64,000 nucleotides of DNA from Mucilaginibacter sp. KACC 22773 (GTDB lineage: Bacteria > Bacteroidota > Bacteroidia > Sphingobacteriales > Sphingobacteriaceae), in assembly GCF_028736215.1 (NCBI RefSeq), contig NZ_CP117883.1:5642001-5706000 (forward strand). The letters are read 5' to 3'. Numbering within the stretch: the stretch's first letter is position 1; every line of letters starts with the position of its first letter. Below the pieces are notes generated by a model. The model did no database searches, was not told the origin of the DNA, and was given only the letters and a program-made list of their open reading frames with translations. A program made the translations under genes and the position numbers. Of this stretch, positions 26,657 through 36,096 are shown in pieces.

Positions 26657-27709
26657 ATGAAAATCCTAACTGAACCTATCGGGAGCATTCCGAGGTCGCC
26701 TGAGCTTGTAACGGCAATTACCACACAAGCCAATGCCGATGAGTTAAATAAACTTTATGCAGCTGCAATTGCCGACACTTTAAAGGAGTTTGCTGAAACC
26801 GGTTCGCCCGTTATTACCGATGGTGAGCAAACCAAATCAAGCTTTGTCACTTATCCGCTGGAGGGCTTAACCAACTTAGCATCCGGAGGCATGACCATCA
26901 ATTTTGAGGATGGCCACTCGCGGCAGTTGCCTTTGCTTACCAAAGGGCCGTTCAGGTACGGTAATTATGCATCAAAATATCTTGCCGCAGCTCAAAAACT
27001 AACCAGTCTGCCCGTTAAGCAAGCCATCATATCGGCATCCGCGCTTAGTTTAATTTATCCGCCAGATCGAATTGAAGGCTATCCGCAAGCTGAATTTATT
27101 GCCGACCTGCTGAATGAATGCGAAAAAGACATCAGGCTTTGCCTGGAGCAGGGCGCATATAAAGTACAAATGGATTTTACAGAAGGACGGCTATCGTTAA
27201 AGCTCGATCCATCCGGCGGTGTATTGAAACACTTCATTGGCCTTAACAACCAGGTATTCGACCGTTTTACCGTTGAAGAACAGCAAAAACTGGGCGTACA
27301 CGTTTGCCCCGGCGGCGACCACGATTCGACCCATAGCGCGGATATTGATTACGCCGATTTTTTACCCGATTTATTTGAACTGCATGTAGGCAGCTTTTAT
27401 TTGCAACTGGCCAGCGAGCCCGACAGGGTAAAAGTTTTGAAGGTTATTAAACAATACCTAAAGCCCAATCAGAAAGTGTTTATTGGCGTGATAGATGTAC
27501 TTAACCCCGTAATAGAAACTGCCGAAGAAGTGCGCGACAGGGTACTTGAAGCGGCAGCCTTTATCAATACCAACCAGTTGGGCACCACCGACGATTGCGG
27601 CTTCTCGCCATTTTGCGACGATGTATCCACAACCCGCGAAACCGCCTTCGCGAAAATAAAAGCCAGGATTGAGGGCACGAAACTGGCGGAAGCAGAATTG
27701 ACGGCGTAA
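26657..27709 (+). CDS. MetE C-terminal-like cobalamin-independent methyltransferase family protein
   Basis: 350 residues covering only the catalytic (C-terminal) half of MetE. The zinc-site motifs are present: HVCPGGDHDS with His and Cys two apart, and DDCGFSPF with the final Cys. The N-terminal half of true MetE is absent, as in archaeal-type and other short homologues that use a different methyl donor or act in catabolism of sulfonium or thiol compounds. So methionine synthesis is possible but unproven. No riboswitch is visible in the 108-bp leader. Confidence 0.75.
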   Translation: MKILTEPIGSIPRSPELVTAITTQANADELNKLYAAAIADTLKEFAETGSPVITDGEQTKSSFVTYPLEGLTNLASGGMTINFEDGHSRQLPLLTKGPFRYGNYASKYLAAAQKLTSLPVKQAIISASALSLIYPPDRIEGYPQAEFIADLLNECEKDIRLCLEQGAYKVQMDFTEGRLSLKLDPSGGVLKHFIGLNNQVFDRFTVEEQQKLGVHVCPGGDHDSTHSADIDYADFLPDLFELHVGSFYLQLASEPDRVKVLKVIKQYLKPNQKVFIGVIDVLNPVIETAEEVRDRVLEAAAFINTNQLGTTDDCGFSPFCDDVSTTRETAFAKIKARIEGTKLAEAELTA

Positions 27710-27729
27710 AATACTATGATAATACCAGG

Positions 27730-27756
27730 CTTGCGAAGTTTTAAAAACTTCGCAAG
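27730..27756. repeat. CTTGCGAAGTTT hairpin, copy 1
   Basis: CTTGCGAAGTTT and AAACTTCGCAAG form a perfect 12-bp hairpin 20 bp after the MetE-like gene. The same arm sequence recurs at 44394-44426 near another gene end, so it is a repeated element as well as a possible terminator. Confidence 0.75.
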
Positions 27757-27824
27757 TCTTATAAGGGATCATTTTAAATTTTTGAATCTTCCGAAACCGG
27801 CAGAGAGTTTTTTATTTGGCTCAA

Positions 27825-28913
27825 TCAATAATCATAGATATGCTCAATGGTAACATGATTTTCTCCAAGTATTTTCACCAATTTACTAAGCCCATTAACA
27901 GTTGTAACAACAGCAATCCGGTTTAAACCAGGTTTGGTAAAAATGGGCTGGGTAAACAATATTTTAAAATCCCGTGGGTTTTCCTTTAAAGATTGAGGTG
28001 TTAACAGCGTAAGCATAATACTACCTTTGTTACCCGCAATTTCTGTTAAATTAATATTACTCGCAGCCAATTGCTGAACCGCGTAATTAAACCGGGCGTA
28101 ACGCGGCAAATCGGTTTGCCAAAGGTCGCCTGAAAGTTCCTTTGTATTTCGAGCATCGGGGGTAACGGGTTTCTTATCAACAACCACCGTTGTATTTAAA
28201 GCGGCAACATCATAAGCCGACTTTGTGGCAAGTTTTATCAGATAGCCGTAACCGCTTTTCACCAGTAATTCGGTAGTGAGGTAGTATCGTCGCTCCAGTT
28301 TACGAAACATATGCTGTCCTGATAATGGTGTGCTGCCCCACAGCATTTTAAGCTGATGGTTAAAGTCATATTCGTACCAGGGTAAATCCTCAATAAACTT
28401 AACGTAGTTAAGTTCATAGGCCGCGTTAAATTTATCCTCGCCGGTCATTGCTTCGCCCTGCTTTGTATTGGTTATCCGCCCTGCAATTGTTTCATAAAAA
28501 GACTTGATGCCATATTCAACCGTCGTACTGCCGGCAATAACCATAATCATAACATGATAACCGGTATTGAATGGATAATTCCCTTTAATCTGGTTATAAA
28601 CAATACCATATCCTCCCCACATCTGGTCAATATGTTTCATGTAAGGGAATGTAGTTGATGTATTGGTTTTAAAATAGTCGGCCTGTTCTGCCGGGCTAAA
28701 TACCAGGAACCATTCAGGAAAGGTTAAAAAAGTTTGGTCGGACGGACGCACATCTTTTTGCGGTATCAAGGGTTGCGGATTGGTTGTAAGCCAGGCCTTG
28801 TCAACCAATAACCCATCACCTGCGGATATGGTTGATGGTTTTTTATTTTTCACAAAAAACACCAGTATAGCCAGCAATACCGAAATCAATGTTAATATCC
28901 GCAGCCTTTTCAT
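27825..28913 (-). CDS. Membrane-anchored hypothetical protein (362 aa), third gene of FAD-oxidase operon
   Basis: One N-terminal membrane helix (LRILTLISVLLAILVFF), then a soluble domain expected outside the cytoplasm. I do not recognise the family. Notable segments are LTFPEWFLVFSPAEQADYF near residue 65 and MWGGYGIVYNQIKGNYPFN near 100; it is rich in Tyr and Trp. It starts 1 bp after the methyltransferase stop, so it is surely co-transcribed with the methyltransferase and the DUF805-FAD oxidase and probably serves the same pathway at the membrane. Confidence 0.75.
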   Translation of the reverse strand: MKRLRILTLISVLLAILVFFVKNKKPSTISAGDGLLVDKAWLTTNPQPLIPQKDVRPSDQTFLTFPEWFLVFSPAEQADYFKTNTSTTFPYMKHIDQMWGGYGIVYNQIKGNYPFNTGYHVMIMVIAGSTTVEYGIKSFYETIAGRITNTKQGEAMTGEDKFNAAYELNYVKFIEDLPWYEYDFNHQLKMLWGSTPLSGQHMFRKLERRYYLTTELLVKSGYGYLIKLATKSAYDVAALNTTVVVDKKPVTPDARNTKELSGDLWQTDLPRYARFNYAVQQLAASNINLTEIAGNKGSIMLTLLTPQSLKENPRDFKILFTQPIFTKPGLNRIAVVTTVNGLSKLVKILGENHVTIEHIYDY

Positions 28914-28914
28914 A

Positions 28915-29775
28915 TTATGACTTTGTAAATAACATCAATGTATTATCCGAGGGATCTTTATCCTGCAAAATACGTTTCCCGGCATCTTTAAACCCTGCTT
29001 CACTAATAATGGCCGACCAATCATCCGCAGATTTAAAATTCTTGAAATCCCTCATTTCAAAATCCCATGTTTCATTTAACCCTATATTAAAAACAGTATG
29101 TACCAATGATACAAATGTGGCCATTTCGGCTGTTTTAATATCGTGATCGCGGATAATAAACGAACCTCCCGGACGCAGAATTCTGTAAATAGATTGCACG
29201 AAACCAGCCAGATTAGCGACGGGGCAATGATGCAAGCCAATATAACAGGTAACTACGGTAAGGCTTTCATCCGCAATATCGGCGGCACTTATAGATTCAT
29301 AATTATTTACATTAATAAAGGTGCCCAGTTTGCCCAACTGCCCACGCTCCATAATGTCGCCCGGCGAATTGGTTGGCGCCAAATCATTAATCAGGTATAT
29401 CGGTTCAACTACTTTTACTTCCTTTCGTAACTGGCTGATGTACCGACCCGTCGAACCTATCTCGGCATAACCATCAATCTGTTTAACACCGCCCAGCAAG
29501 CCGAGTGTTTGACGGGTAATTTCTTTTTTTTGTTTTTTTAATGCAGGCAAGGCGTAAGTAAGTTCCGACAGAAACGTTTTTATTCCGGGCAGCTTGCTTT
29601 GTATCGATTTATAAATCTCTTCGTCGGTTCTGTTAGCCGCCGTTTCTTCTTTGATCAGTTGATGAAACTTATCCTCGGGATATAAATGGAATATCACCTG
29701 TAAAAACCGGTAAAAATCGTCGCTCCATTTGGTATCATTAAATACCGCTTTAAATTCCGATTTGGTACTATCCAT
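28915..29775 (-). CDS. SAM-dependent class I methyltransferase
   Basis: 286 residues. The central Rossmann-type domain (about residues 85-225) has motif I as YAEIGSTGRY, the acidic LINDLAP after strand 2, and the strand-5 region LRPGGSFIIRDHD. The N-terminal 80 residues are helical and unique, with a basic end (KKQKKEITRQT). Methyl acceptor unknown. It overlaps the end of the DUF805-FAD oxidase by 8 bp and is followed 1 bp later by the membrane protein gene, a tight three-gene operon. Confidence 0.85.
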   Translation of the reverse strand: MDSTKSEFKAVFNDTKWSDDFYRFLQVIFHLYPEDKFHQLIKEETAANRTDEEIYKSIQSKLPGIKTFLSELTYALPALKKQKKEITRQTLGLLGGVKQIDGYAEIGSTGRYISQLRKEVKVVEPIYLINDLAPTNSPGDIMERGQLGKLGTFINVNNYESISAADIADESLTVVTCYIGLHHCPVANLAGFVQSIYRILRPGGSFIIRDHDIKTAEMATFVSLVHTVFNIGLNETWDFEMRDFKNFKSADDWSAIISEAGFKDAGKRILQDKDPSDNTLMLFTKS

Positions 29776-31525
29776 GATTTTGTTGATTTAAAGGTTTATA
29801 ATAAGTATCCCAAAGAGTGTTTCTGAATTTATACATCGGGTCGAGCTTATCTTTCAAAGCAAACAGTTTACGGGCGTTTGGATAAGCTTTATGAAACTGG
29901 GCAGCAGTTGGGTGTACCTGGTATGGCAGGTAATAGGCCCCATTTACAGCTATAACCGCATCGGCAAGCTCGCGTGTCCAAACAGCGACGGCATTTTTAG
30001 ATGCGGCATCTGTGCGTTGTTTGTAATACACCACAAAGGCAAATACCTCCTCGCGCGCCCAGGCCATATACGTACCGGGATCGGCTTTGGCATGACGGAT
30101 AGATACATTGAGCACATTGACATTAAACCGGATAAAAATTTCGGCCATTTGCTTTTCAAATTCGTCAAAACGCTGCACAGGCACAAAATATTCCAGCAAC
30201 ACATAGGTGCTATCCGTACGAGACCGGGGTTCCAGCTCGGCTACGTCATAACCTGCTTCATAGTTACGCCAATAAATCTTTTTCCCTCTGAAAAGCAAGG
30301 GGTCAATTAAATATTCGCGCCGCCATTTGCCCAATGGCGTTTCTGTAAACGACCACAAGAAGTAGCGCTCCAGCGGGTACGATTCTTTTAAAGGCATTAA
30401 CCGGGTTTTCACGGTTGGCTTTTCGGTAGTTTCTACCCAGGTTACTGCGCGAAGTGATTTGTATTTGGGTGGATATATATCGCCATTATGAAACACTGCT
30501 TTATGGTTTTCGCGGACATTTTTGAAGAAATAATCTTTATAATCTTCCACGCTCATCTTTTTATCTATCCGTTTTATCGCCAGGTTATCTGCAAGGTCAA
30601 GCTCGGCCTGCACAATAATGCCGATGGCGTTGTAGCCGCCTATTGCGCCATAAAAAATTTCTTTATTTTCCGTTTTACTGGCGTGTACCAAAGTGCCGTT
30701 GGCCAAAACTACATCAATGCCTCGTACGGATAAAACTACCGGCCCCAGGCCCATGTACCGGCCGTGCGCATTTACACTCAAGGCCCCGCCAACTGTAAAG
30801 TTGGCATAGGTTTGCATAATTTTAATACTCAGATCGTGCTGATCAACATATTGCTGAATATCGCACCAGCGGATACCTGCCTGTACTTTTATCCATTTTT
30901 CCTCTTTCGAAAAATCAAGCACCTGGTTCATGCCGCGCATATCTAAATGCAAACTGTGCGGGCTTGCAGTTTGCCCGCCCATACTGAAACGCCCGCCACC
31001 AATTGAAATGGCGCTCATTGTGTTTTTCACCACGTCGCATATTTCCTGTACCGATGTCGGCCTCCTTATTCCCGATACCAGCACCGGGTTAAGTTTGGTA
31101 ACATCATCAATAATTCGCTCGTCAGTTTTTAAATGAGGGATTGGCTGCCCCTGGTCATTCTTTAAATAATCAGGTGCCGAACCGGGTACCGTACCATAAA
31201 AATTATTATTGTAATTACCTTTTTTAAACCCAAGCCTGAAAAACAACCAAACGGGACCTAAAACCGGCACCAGCAATGCAAATAACCAGTAGCCCGACCA
31301 GTTTTGATCATGAAGCCTTTTAATTGAGGTGGCCACGATGATCCAGAAAAGCAAAGGATATAAAATAAATGTTGATGACGGGCCTGTGGTCAACATAAAC
31401 AGGTTGTAAAGCACATAAAACGTACACCAATAAAAAATAGCCGCCAACCAATAGGTCCCTCTCGAAATCCGTCCGTTAAAAGTGAAAAGCAGATAGCTAA
31501 CAGGCAGCTTTTGTTTTAAACGCAT
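29768..31525 (-). CDS. DUF805 membrane domain fused to FAD-linked oxidase
   Basis: 585 residues with two recognisable parts. Residues about 14-105 are a DUF805 membrane domain: FNGRISRGTYW, then helices, ATSIKRLHDQNWSGYW and a final helix. Residues about 135-285 are an FAD-binding (PCMH-type) domain with IGGGRFSMGG and NFTVGGALSVNAHG, followed by an ALO/DprE1-like cap to the C-terminus. The usual flavin-linking His position holds Arg-Phe, so FAD is probably non-covalent. The layout suggests an oxidase tethered to the inner membrane acting on a lipid-linked or membrane substrate. Head of an operon with a methyltransferase and a membrane protein. Confidence 0.85.
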   Translation of the reverse strand: MRLKQKLPVSYLLFTFNGRISRGTYWLAAIFYWCTFYVLYNLFMLTTGPSSTFILYPLLFWIIVATSIKRLHDQNWSGYWLFALLVPVLGPVWLFFRLGFKKGNYNNNFYGTVPGSAPDYLKNDQGQPIPHLKTDERIIDDVTKLNPVLVSGIRRPTSVQEICDVVKNTMSAISIGGGRFSMGGQTASPHSLHLDMRGMNQVLDFSKEEKWIKVQAGIRWCDIQQYVDQHDLSIKIMQTYANFTVGGALSVNAHGRYMGLGPVVLSVRGIDVVLANGTLVHASKTENKEIFYGAIGGYNAIGIIVQAELDLADNLAIKRIDKKMSVEDYKDYFFKNVRENHKAVFHNGDIYPPKYKSLRAVTWVETTEKPTVKTRLMPLKESYPLERYFLWSFTETPLGKWRREYLIDPLLFRGKKIYWRNYEAGYDVAELEPRSRTDSTYVLLEYFVPVQRFDEFEKQMAEIFIRFNVNVLNVSIRHAKADPGTYMAWAREEVFAFVVYYKQRTDAASKNAVAVWTRELADAVIAVNGAYYLPYQVHPTAAQFHKAYPNARKLFALKDKLDPMYKFRNTLWDTYYKPLNQQNHG

Positions 31526-31627
31526 AGGCAGTATTTACAGGTATATGAGATTAAGATATAGGTTAACAGTTTTTATAAAGCTAACACAGAAATCTTAAAA
31601 ACAAAACATTTACAACAAAAAACACAG

Positions 31628-34264
31628 TTACCCCATCACCACTTCCCTCCCGCTCACCATTACCTTTTTAACATTAATGCTCCCGTAAACAACATTTAAG
31701 GATGGTTTACCTGCCTTAAGCGATACCGTACCGAAACCTGTTGCCGTTGATAAGAAGCTTGTAAAATCGCCAATTTTCGAATCGATATGTAATACACCTG
31801 TAACCGCGTCGAACCTTACACCGGTGAGTGCCTGCAGGTAGCCGTAGCTTGATAGGGCGCGTGCATACCAGTGGCCACATTCGTACTCGTTAAAGGGATT
31901 GCGCACTTTCCCATCATAACGGTTACGGGAGGCACGCAGCACGTTTAGGCCTTGGGCCACCTTGCCGGTGAGCATTAAGTGCGATGCCACCTGGTGTTCA
32001 ATACCCGTCCAAACTTCGTCGCTGTATACAAACGGCAACGATAGCTTGCCGCCTTTGGGCCAGGTGCAAAGCAGCAGGCCGGCCTCGTTACCCAGCGCAA
32101 ATGACGGGCGTTGGGGATTGGCATGTTCGCTGAGGTCGGTTTTAAAATTGTATTTGTATACCGATTGCAGGTGGCTGTTTATTTTTTTGCTGTCGATAAC
32201 ATCCTCCAATCCGCACATGCGGCCTATCCAGGCGCCAAGTACGCCATCGCTCAGGCAGCCCTTGCCGTATTGGTATTTGGGGCCTTCGGTATGCAGCAAT
32301 GCTTCAGCCTCTTTTGAGTATTCGCCGCCGTATGATTTTTCTTTGGATGGATCTTTGGCGTTAAGGCCGGTATAGTTAATTTCCTGTATAAAAAACTCGC
32401 CATTATAAAGCGCGTTTTCTATCATCGCCTTGCCTTTGGCCTGTAAATCGCGGTAAATACCAACATCCCGTTTTAAAAACCCGCTCATTGCTATAAAGCT
32501 TTGGAGCGCTCCAAGGTAAAAGCTGGTATGCATGCCATCGGCTCCCCAAAACTCAATATCGTAGGTATTATGATGAGGTTCTTCTATCACACCTTTGTGC
32601 CGTGGGTCCCAGGTTTTGATGTAGTAATCCATACTCACTTTTACCATGGGGAATATCTTTTTAAGCCAGTCGTTATCGCCGCTGATGCGCCAATCACGGT
32701 AAACCTTCATGATGCCGCCAAGTTGCCCGTCGGCAGCCGAATGAAAATCATGCGCCACCGGGTTTATCGGCAGGTTGGCCCTAAAGGTTTGGTGGCCGTC
32801 TTCGGCCTGATCTTCGCAAAACTCAGTGGCCCGCAGGCTGCGTTCCAGCGCGGGGAACAGATGCGGAATTGCCTGGGCATAATTCCAAACATGGGTACAT
32901 GAACCATGGCAACAACCCGAGTCATCGCCGCAGCCTTCAAAATTCCACAGGCGGCCATCGTACTGCCGCATTACAGTTGGCGATTTTAAAATAGAAAGGT
33001 TACAGGCTACCGCTTCAATAACTTCGGGCGGTAAGGTGCTGGCATAAAACGCCTTTGTAAACAACCGCGACTTTGCTTTTAAGTCGTTATAATTTTGTCG
33101 CCAGTAGCTGCTTACGCTATCTATATTTTCGAAACGGTTACTGTACCAGGGCTTATAAAATTTACCGTCAAAATCCTTGTCGTACTTATCCAAACCAATA
33201 TCTGCCGGCGAATTGCAGCAGCCCGAGGCCGGGTCGCAGCCCTCTTTTTTTTTACCCGGGGTACCAAATGTTAGCCGGGTTTCGGGCGAGTACCAGGCCA
33301 GCATCACCTTTATTGTTTTTTGTTTGCCGGGCGCTACATCAAAAGGCACGTAAAGGCTGGCGCCGGGGGCATTGGCAGGCACAGCAGGATTATCAACCAC
33401 CCGGCCATCTTTTATGGCGTTCCAGGCCATAGTAAACGGATCCCACCAGCCACCCCTGAACCAGCAATGATCAACAACCGTATGGTCATCATCGGTAAAT
33501 ACCGTAAAATCTAAAGGAAAACTTGTTTCGCCGTTGCCGGTAGCTGTAGCCGTAAACCCGTTTTTTGTGGGTAGCACCGCGTCCTTTCCCTTTGCGTCGC
33601 CCCAAAAATTGCGGGCGTTAAAGCTAAACACCGCGCTAACTTTAGATGTGCCTGTATTTGTAAATTGATATTCAATGGCCCCGACAGGCAGGCTCGAGTT
33701 ATCGTCATCGGTAGGGATAAAAGGGCTCCACCCGGTAATGCCAACAGATAATGGGATATCCAGGTCAATAAGTTTAATGTGGCAAAACGGGAATTCGGTT
33801 TTAAACTCAGCGGCATGAAAACGCGGCAAGCCCGTAGTTGAACCCGTGAGGCCATTGCCTGCATCGCGAAGGCCAAACTTTTTCCAATCGGGTACGGGGC
33901 CTTCCAAAAGCCTCGCTCCCCGGGGCACACCCTTTGCATGGATGGCGGCAAACACACCCGGTTCGTTAAAAATATCGGGTTTATTGCGTATCGAGACATG
34001 CGAAATAGCACCCGTACCTTCCAAACAAAACATACCCGCGCCCATACCTCCTATGGGGAATGCTACCCGGTTTAAATGATCGCCGGTGTACACAGTATTA
34101 TACGCCCGTTTTACAGGTTTGCCCGAGTTGTCATTAACATTCTCAACGGATTCGTCCAAAGCTTTGGCATCTGCCATATTTATAACGGCGGCCGGCATCA
34201 TGGCCATAGCTCCGCCAACACCCACTTTTTTTAAAAAGCTTCTGCGACCTCTTTTATCTTCCAT
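31628..34264 (-). CDS. GH116-type beta-glucosidase (GBA2/DUF608-like), Tat-exported
   Basis: About 878 residues from the ATG at 34264, preferred to the ATG at 34309 because it leads straight into a twin-arginine signal, GRRSFLKKVGVGGA. An N-terminal beta-sandwich (about residues 60-400) has NRVAFPIGGMGAGMFCLEG; the C-terminal (alpha/alpha)6 catalytic domain has HNTYDIEFWGADGMH near residue 600, where the Asp is the likely acid/base. Relatives hydrolyse beta-glucosides or glucosylceramide-like lipids. Odd: two Cys-rich patches, CDPASGCC and CGDDSGCCHGSC, in places where I would not expect them. Isolated gene. Confidence 0.82.
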   Translation of the reverse strand: MEDKRGRRSFLKKVGVGGAMAMMPAAVINMADAKALDESVENVNDNSGKPVKRAYNTVYTGDHLNRVAFPIGGMGAGMFCLEGTGAISHVSIRNKPDIFNEPGVFAAIHAKGVPRGARLLEGPVPDWKKFGLRDAGNGLTGSTTGLPRFHAAEFKTEFPFCHIKLIDLDIPLSVGITGWSPFIPTDDDNSSLPVGAIEYQFTNTGTSKVSAVFSFNARNFWGDAKGKDAVLPTKNGFTATATGNGETSFPLDFTVFTDDDHTVVDHCWFRGGWWDPFTMAWNAIKDGRVVDNPAVPANAPGASLYVPFDVAPGKQKTIKVMLAWYSPETRLTFGTPGKKKEGCDPASGCCNSPADIGLDKYDKDFDGKFYKPWYSNRFENIDSVSSYWRQNYNDLKAKSRLFTKAFYASTLPPEVIEAVACNLSILKSPTVMRQYDGRLWNFEGCGDDSGCCHGSCTHVWNYAQAIPHLFPALERSLRATEFCEDQAEDGHQTFRANLPINPVAHDFHSAADGQLGGIMKVYRDWRISGDNDWLKKIFPMVKVSMDYYIKTWDPRHKGVIEEPHHNTYDIEFWGADGMHTSFYLGALQSFIAMSGFLKRDVGIYRDLQAKGKAMIENALYNGEFFIQEINYTGLNAKDPSKEKSYGGEYSKEAEALLHTEGPKYQYGKGCLSDGVLGAWIGRMCGLEDVIDSKKINSHLQSVYKYNFKTDLSEHANPQRPSFALGNEAGLLLCTWPKGGKLSLPFVYSDEVWTGIEHQVASHLMLTGKVAQGLNVLRASRNRYDGKVRNPFNEYECGHWYARALSSYGYLQALTGVRFDAVTGVLHIDSKIGDFTSFLSTATGFGTVSLKAGKPSLNVVYGSINVKKVMVSGREVVMG

Positions 34265-34585
34265 TATGCTGATCCCCGGTTTATATGGAAATGAATACCA
34301 ACTTATCATTATTTATTGATAAATCATAATGTTGGCGTCCTTGTATATTTCGTTGAAAAAATGAGTTATAATTCCGGGCCTTGGTTTCCCTGCCAAACTA
34401 TGTAACTCCGCAAACGTATATGGCTGCAACTCCGATGATCGCGCCAAATTCTGGATGGTTTATTTAAAAGATAAAAAGCTGTTAAAGCTGCGGCATAATA
34501 CGCTGCAATCTTTTGGTTACTGACACCTGTTTTTTGTACTGATTAAAAAAGCATATTAAATTTACTGTAATCAACCTCTCCGTTC

Positions 34586-34957
34586 ATGAAAACAAAAAAA
34601 TTTATCCGTAGCAGCCCGCACCTGCCGGTAAAGGATTTAAAACAGACGCTTGATTATTACCGTGAAACCCTTGGCTTTTATGATGAGTGGACCGAGGGCA
34701 ATAAAGACGGTGGGATAAGACGCGATGATATGCGCCTGCTGTTTGGTGAAGATGCCGGGTTTACCGCTGCAATTAACAATACCAAACACCGCCTGCCCCT
34801 GATGTGGTTTGTTGATAATATTGACAGCGTTTATGCCGAACTACAGGAACGAAACGTTGAAATAGCCGATGGCCTAAAAACACATCCATATGGATTAAGG
34901 GAATTTGCTTTTATTGATATCAACGGGTATTATATTAGGGTAGCCGAGGGTATTTAG
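34586..34957 (+). CDS. VOC (glyoxalase/bleomycin-resistance) family protein
   Basis: 123 residues with the paired beta-alpha-beta-beta-beta layout: PHLPVKDLKQTLDYYRETLGF at the N-terminus and VDNIDSVYAELQERN then FAFIDINGYYIRVAEG at the C-terminus. The family includes glyoxalases, dioxygenases and drug-binding proteins. The metal residues of glyoxalase I are not all evident, so a ligand-binding role is possible. Lone gene on the plus strand. Confidence 0.85.
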   Translation: MKTKKFIRSSPHLPVKDLKQTLDYYRETLGFYDEWTEGNKDGGIRRDDMRLLFGEDAGFTAAINNTKHRLPLMWFVDNIDSVYAELQERNVEIADGLKTHPYGLREFAFIDINGYYIRVAEGI

Positions 34958-35018
34958 GAATAATAGTTTCTTTGGTACAAAGTTGCTGCGATAGGCAGGT
35001 CATCGTATTATCTAAAAC

Positions 35019-35627
35019 TCATTTCGTCAATTCGTTCAGCGTTACACCCATAGGCAATGGCATGGAATCTTTTACAGACCTGTACAGGCGTAATTCGCCT
35101 ATAATATGGCTACCCGGCGGGTTACTAAGCATCTTTATTACACCAAACTCATAATAACTGTTTGATCGGCCAGATGCCGGTGACTTAAACCTTATTGTAT
35201 CATTAGCAACGGTGTATGTCCCGCTCAGGTGTTCTACTCCGAAGCAAACTCCCCGTACAAAATATTTATGGTCTGCTGTTAACTTTAAAGCCGAACTGCA
35301 GCTTGCAACTCCTTTATACCCGGCAGAGAAAATACTTTTACCCTCCAGTTTTTCAAAATCGATGATACCGAACGGCTCAATTACGATAAGAGCCAGCAAC
35401 ACGGTTATCGCTATTGTGGTATACAATCTTGACTTATCGGCAAATCGCTCCCGTACCACCATGTATATCTGCCTTAACAATAGTAAAAACGCAATAACCA
35501 ATGTTATAAAACAAGCCAGCGTAAGCGGCAGCAATAAAGCACCTGCATAACTTTCCCAAAAATAAGAGGTATTAATACCGATAAAACAGATCAAGCTAAT
35601 GATGAGGAGTTTCTTATTTTTAATCAT
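35019..35627 (-). CDS. Hypothetical membrane protein (202 aa)
   Basis: Three hydrophobic segments in the first 90 residues (LLIISLICFIGINTSY, LLLPLTLACFITLVIAFLLLL, TTIAITVLLALIVIEPFG), then a soluble domain of about 110 residues with a lipocalin-like flavour (HLSGTYTVANDTIRF). I do not recognise a family. It stands in front of a SnoaL-like gene on the same strand, 80 bp away. Confidence 0.65.
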   Translation of the reverse strand: MIKNKKLLIISLICFIGINTSYFWESYAGALLLPLTLACFITLVIAFLLLLRQIYMVVRERFADKSRLYTTIAITVLLALIVIEPFGIIDFEKLEGKSIFSAGYKGVASCSSALKLTADHKYFVRGVCFGVEHLSGTYTVANDTIRFKSPASGRSNSYYEFGVIKMLSNPPGSHIIGELRLYRSVKDSMPLPMGVTLNELTK

Positions 35628-35707
35628 GTAAAGGTTTTGACGCGGTTAAATATAAAAAAGAATCTTTCACAAACTGGCGTTTGCTGTATATTAAGGTACA
35701 ACAACAT

Positions 35708-36067
35708 TCAATTATACATCACAATAACCTTATCAACCATCCCATTACCATTAAAAAATAAATTTTCCACGACATTTTTGCCGCTATCGGTATTGTGGTA
35801 GTATATGCTGATGCTGTTTACGCCGGTAAGCACTTCTATAAGCTCAAAATGCAGGTTGGGCAGTTTGCTCAGGGCGGTTTCCCAGTACAGCCTCACGTTG
35901 CTTTTACCCGATATGATGCCGCCGCAATCGGGGTATATTTTCAGGGCGTATGGTGTTTGGATGCTAAAATCATCTGTATAATGCGCCATAAGCGTATCCA
36001 AATCCTGTTTATTCCAGCAGTTTATCCAATCAGCGGCAAACTGTAATGCAAATTGATTATCTATCAT
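35708..36067 (-). CDS. SnoaL/NTF2-like protein
   Basis: About 119 residues from the ATG at 36067, better than the GTG at 36091. FAADWINCWNKQDLDTLMAHYTDDF at the N-terminus and the later ENLFFNGNGMVDKVIVMYN fit the SnoaL-like cone fold of the NTF2 superfamily. Catalytic identity cannot be told; many are small-molecule isomerases, hydrolases or orphans. The 5' end lies 29 bp downstream of the anmK stop on the same strand, so they may be co-transcribed. Confidence 0.8.
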   Translation of the reverse strand: MIDNQFALQFAADWINCWNKQDLDTLMAHYTDDFSIQTPYALKIYPDCGGIISGKSNVRLYWETALSKLPNLHFELIEVLTGVNSISIYYHNTDSGKNVVENLFFNGNGMVDKVIVMYN

Positions 36068-36096
36068 ACCTAATTTTAATCTGATTAACACCTGTT

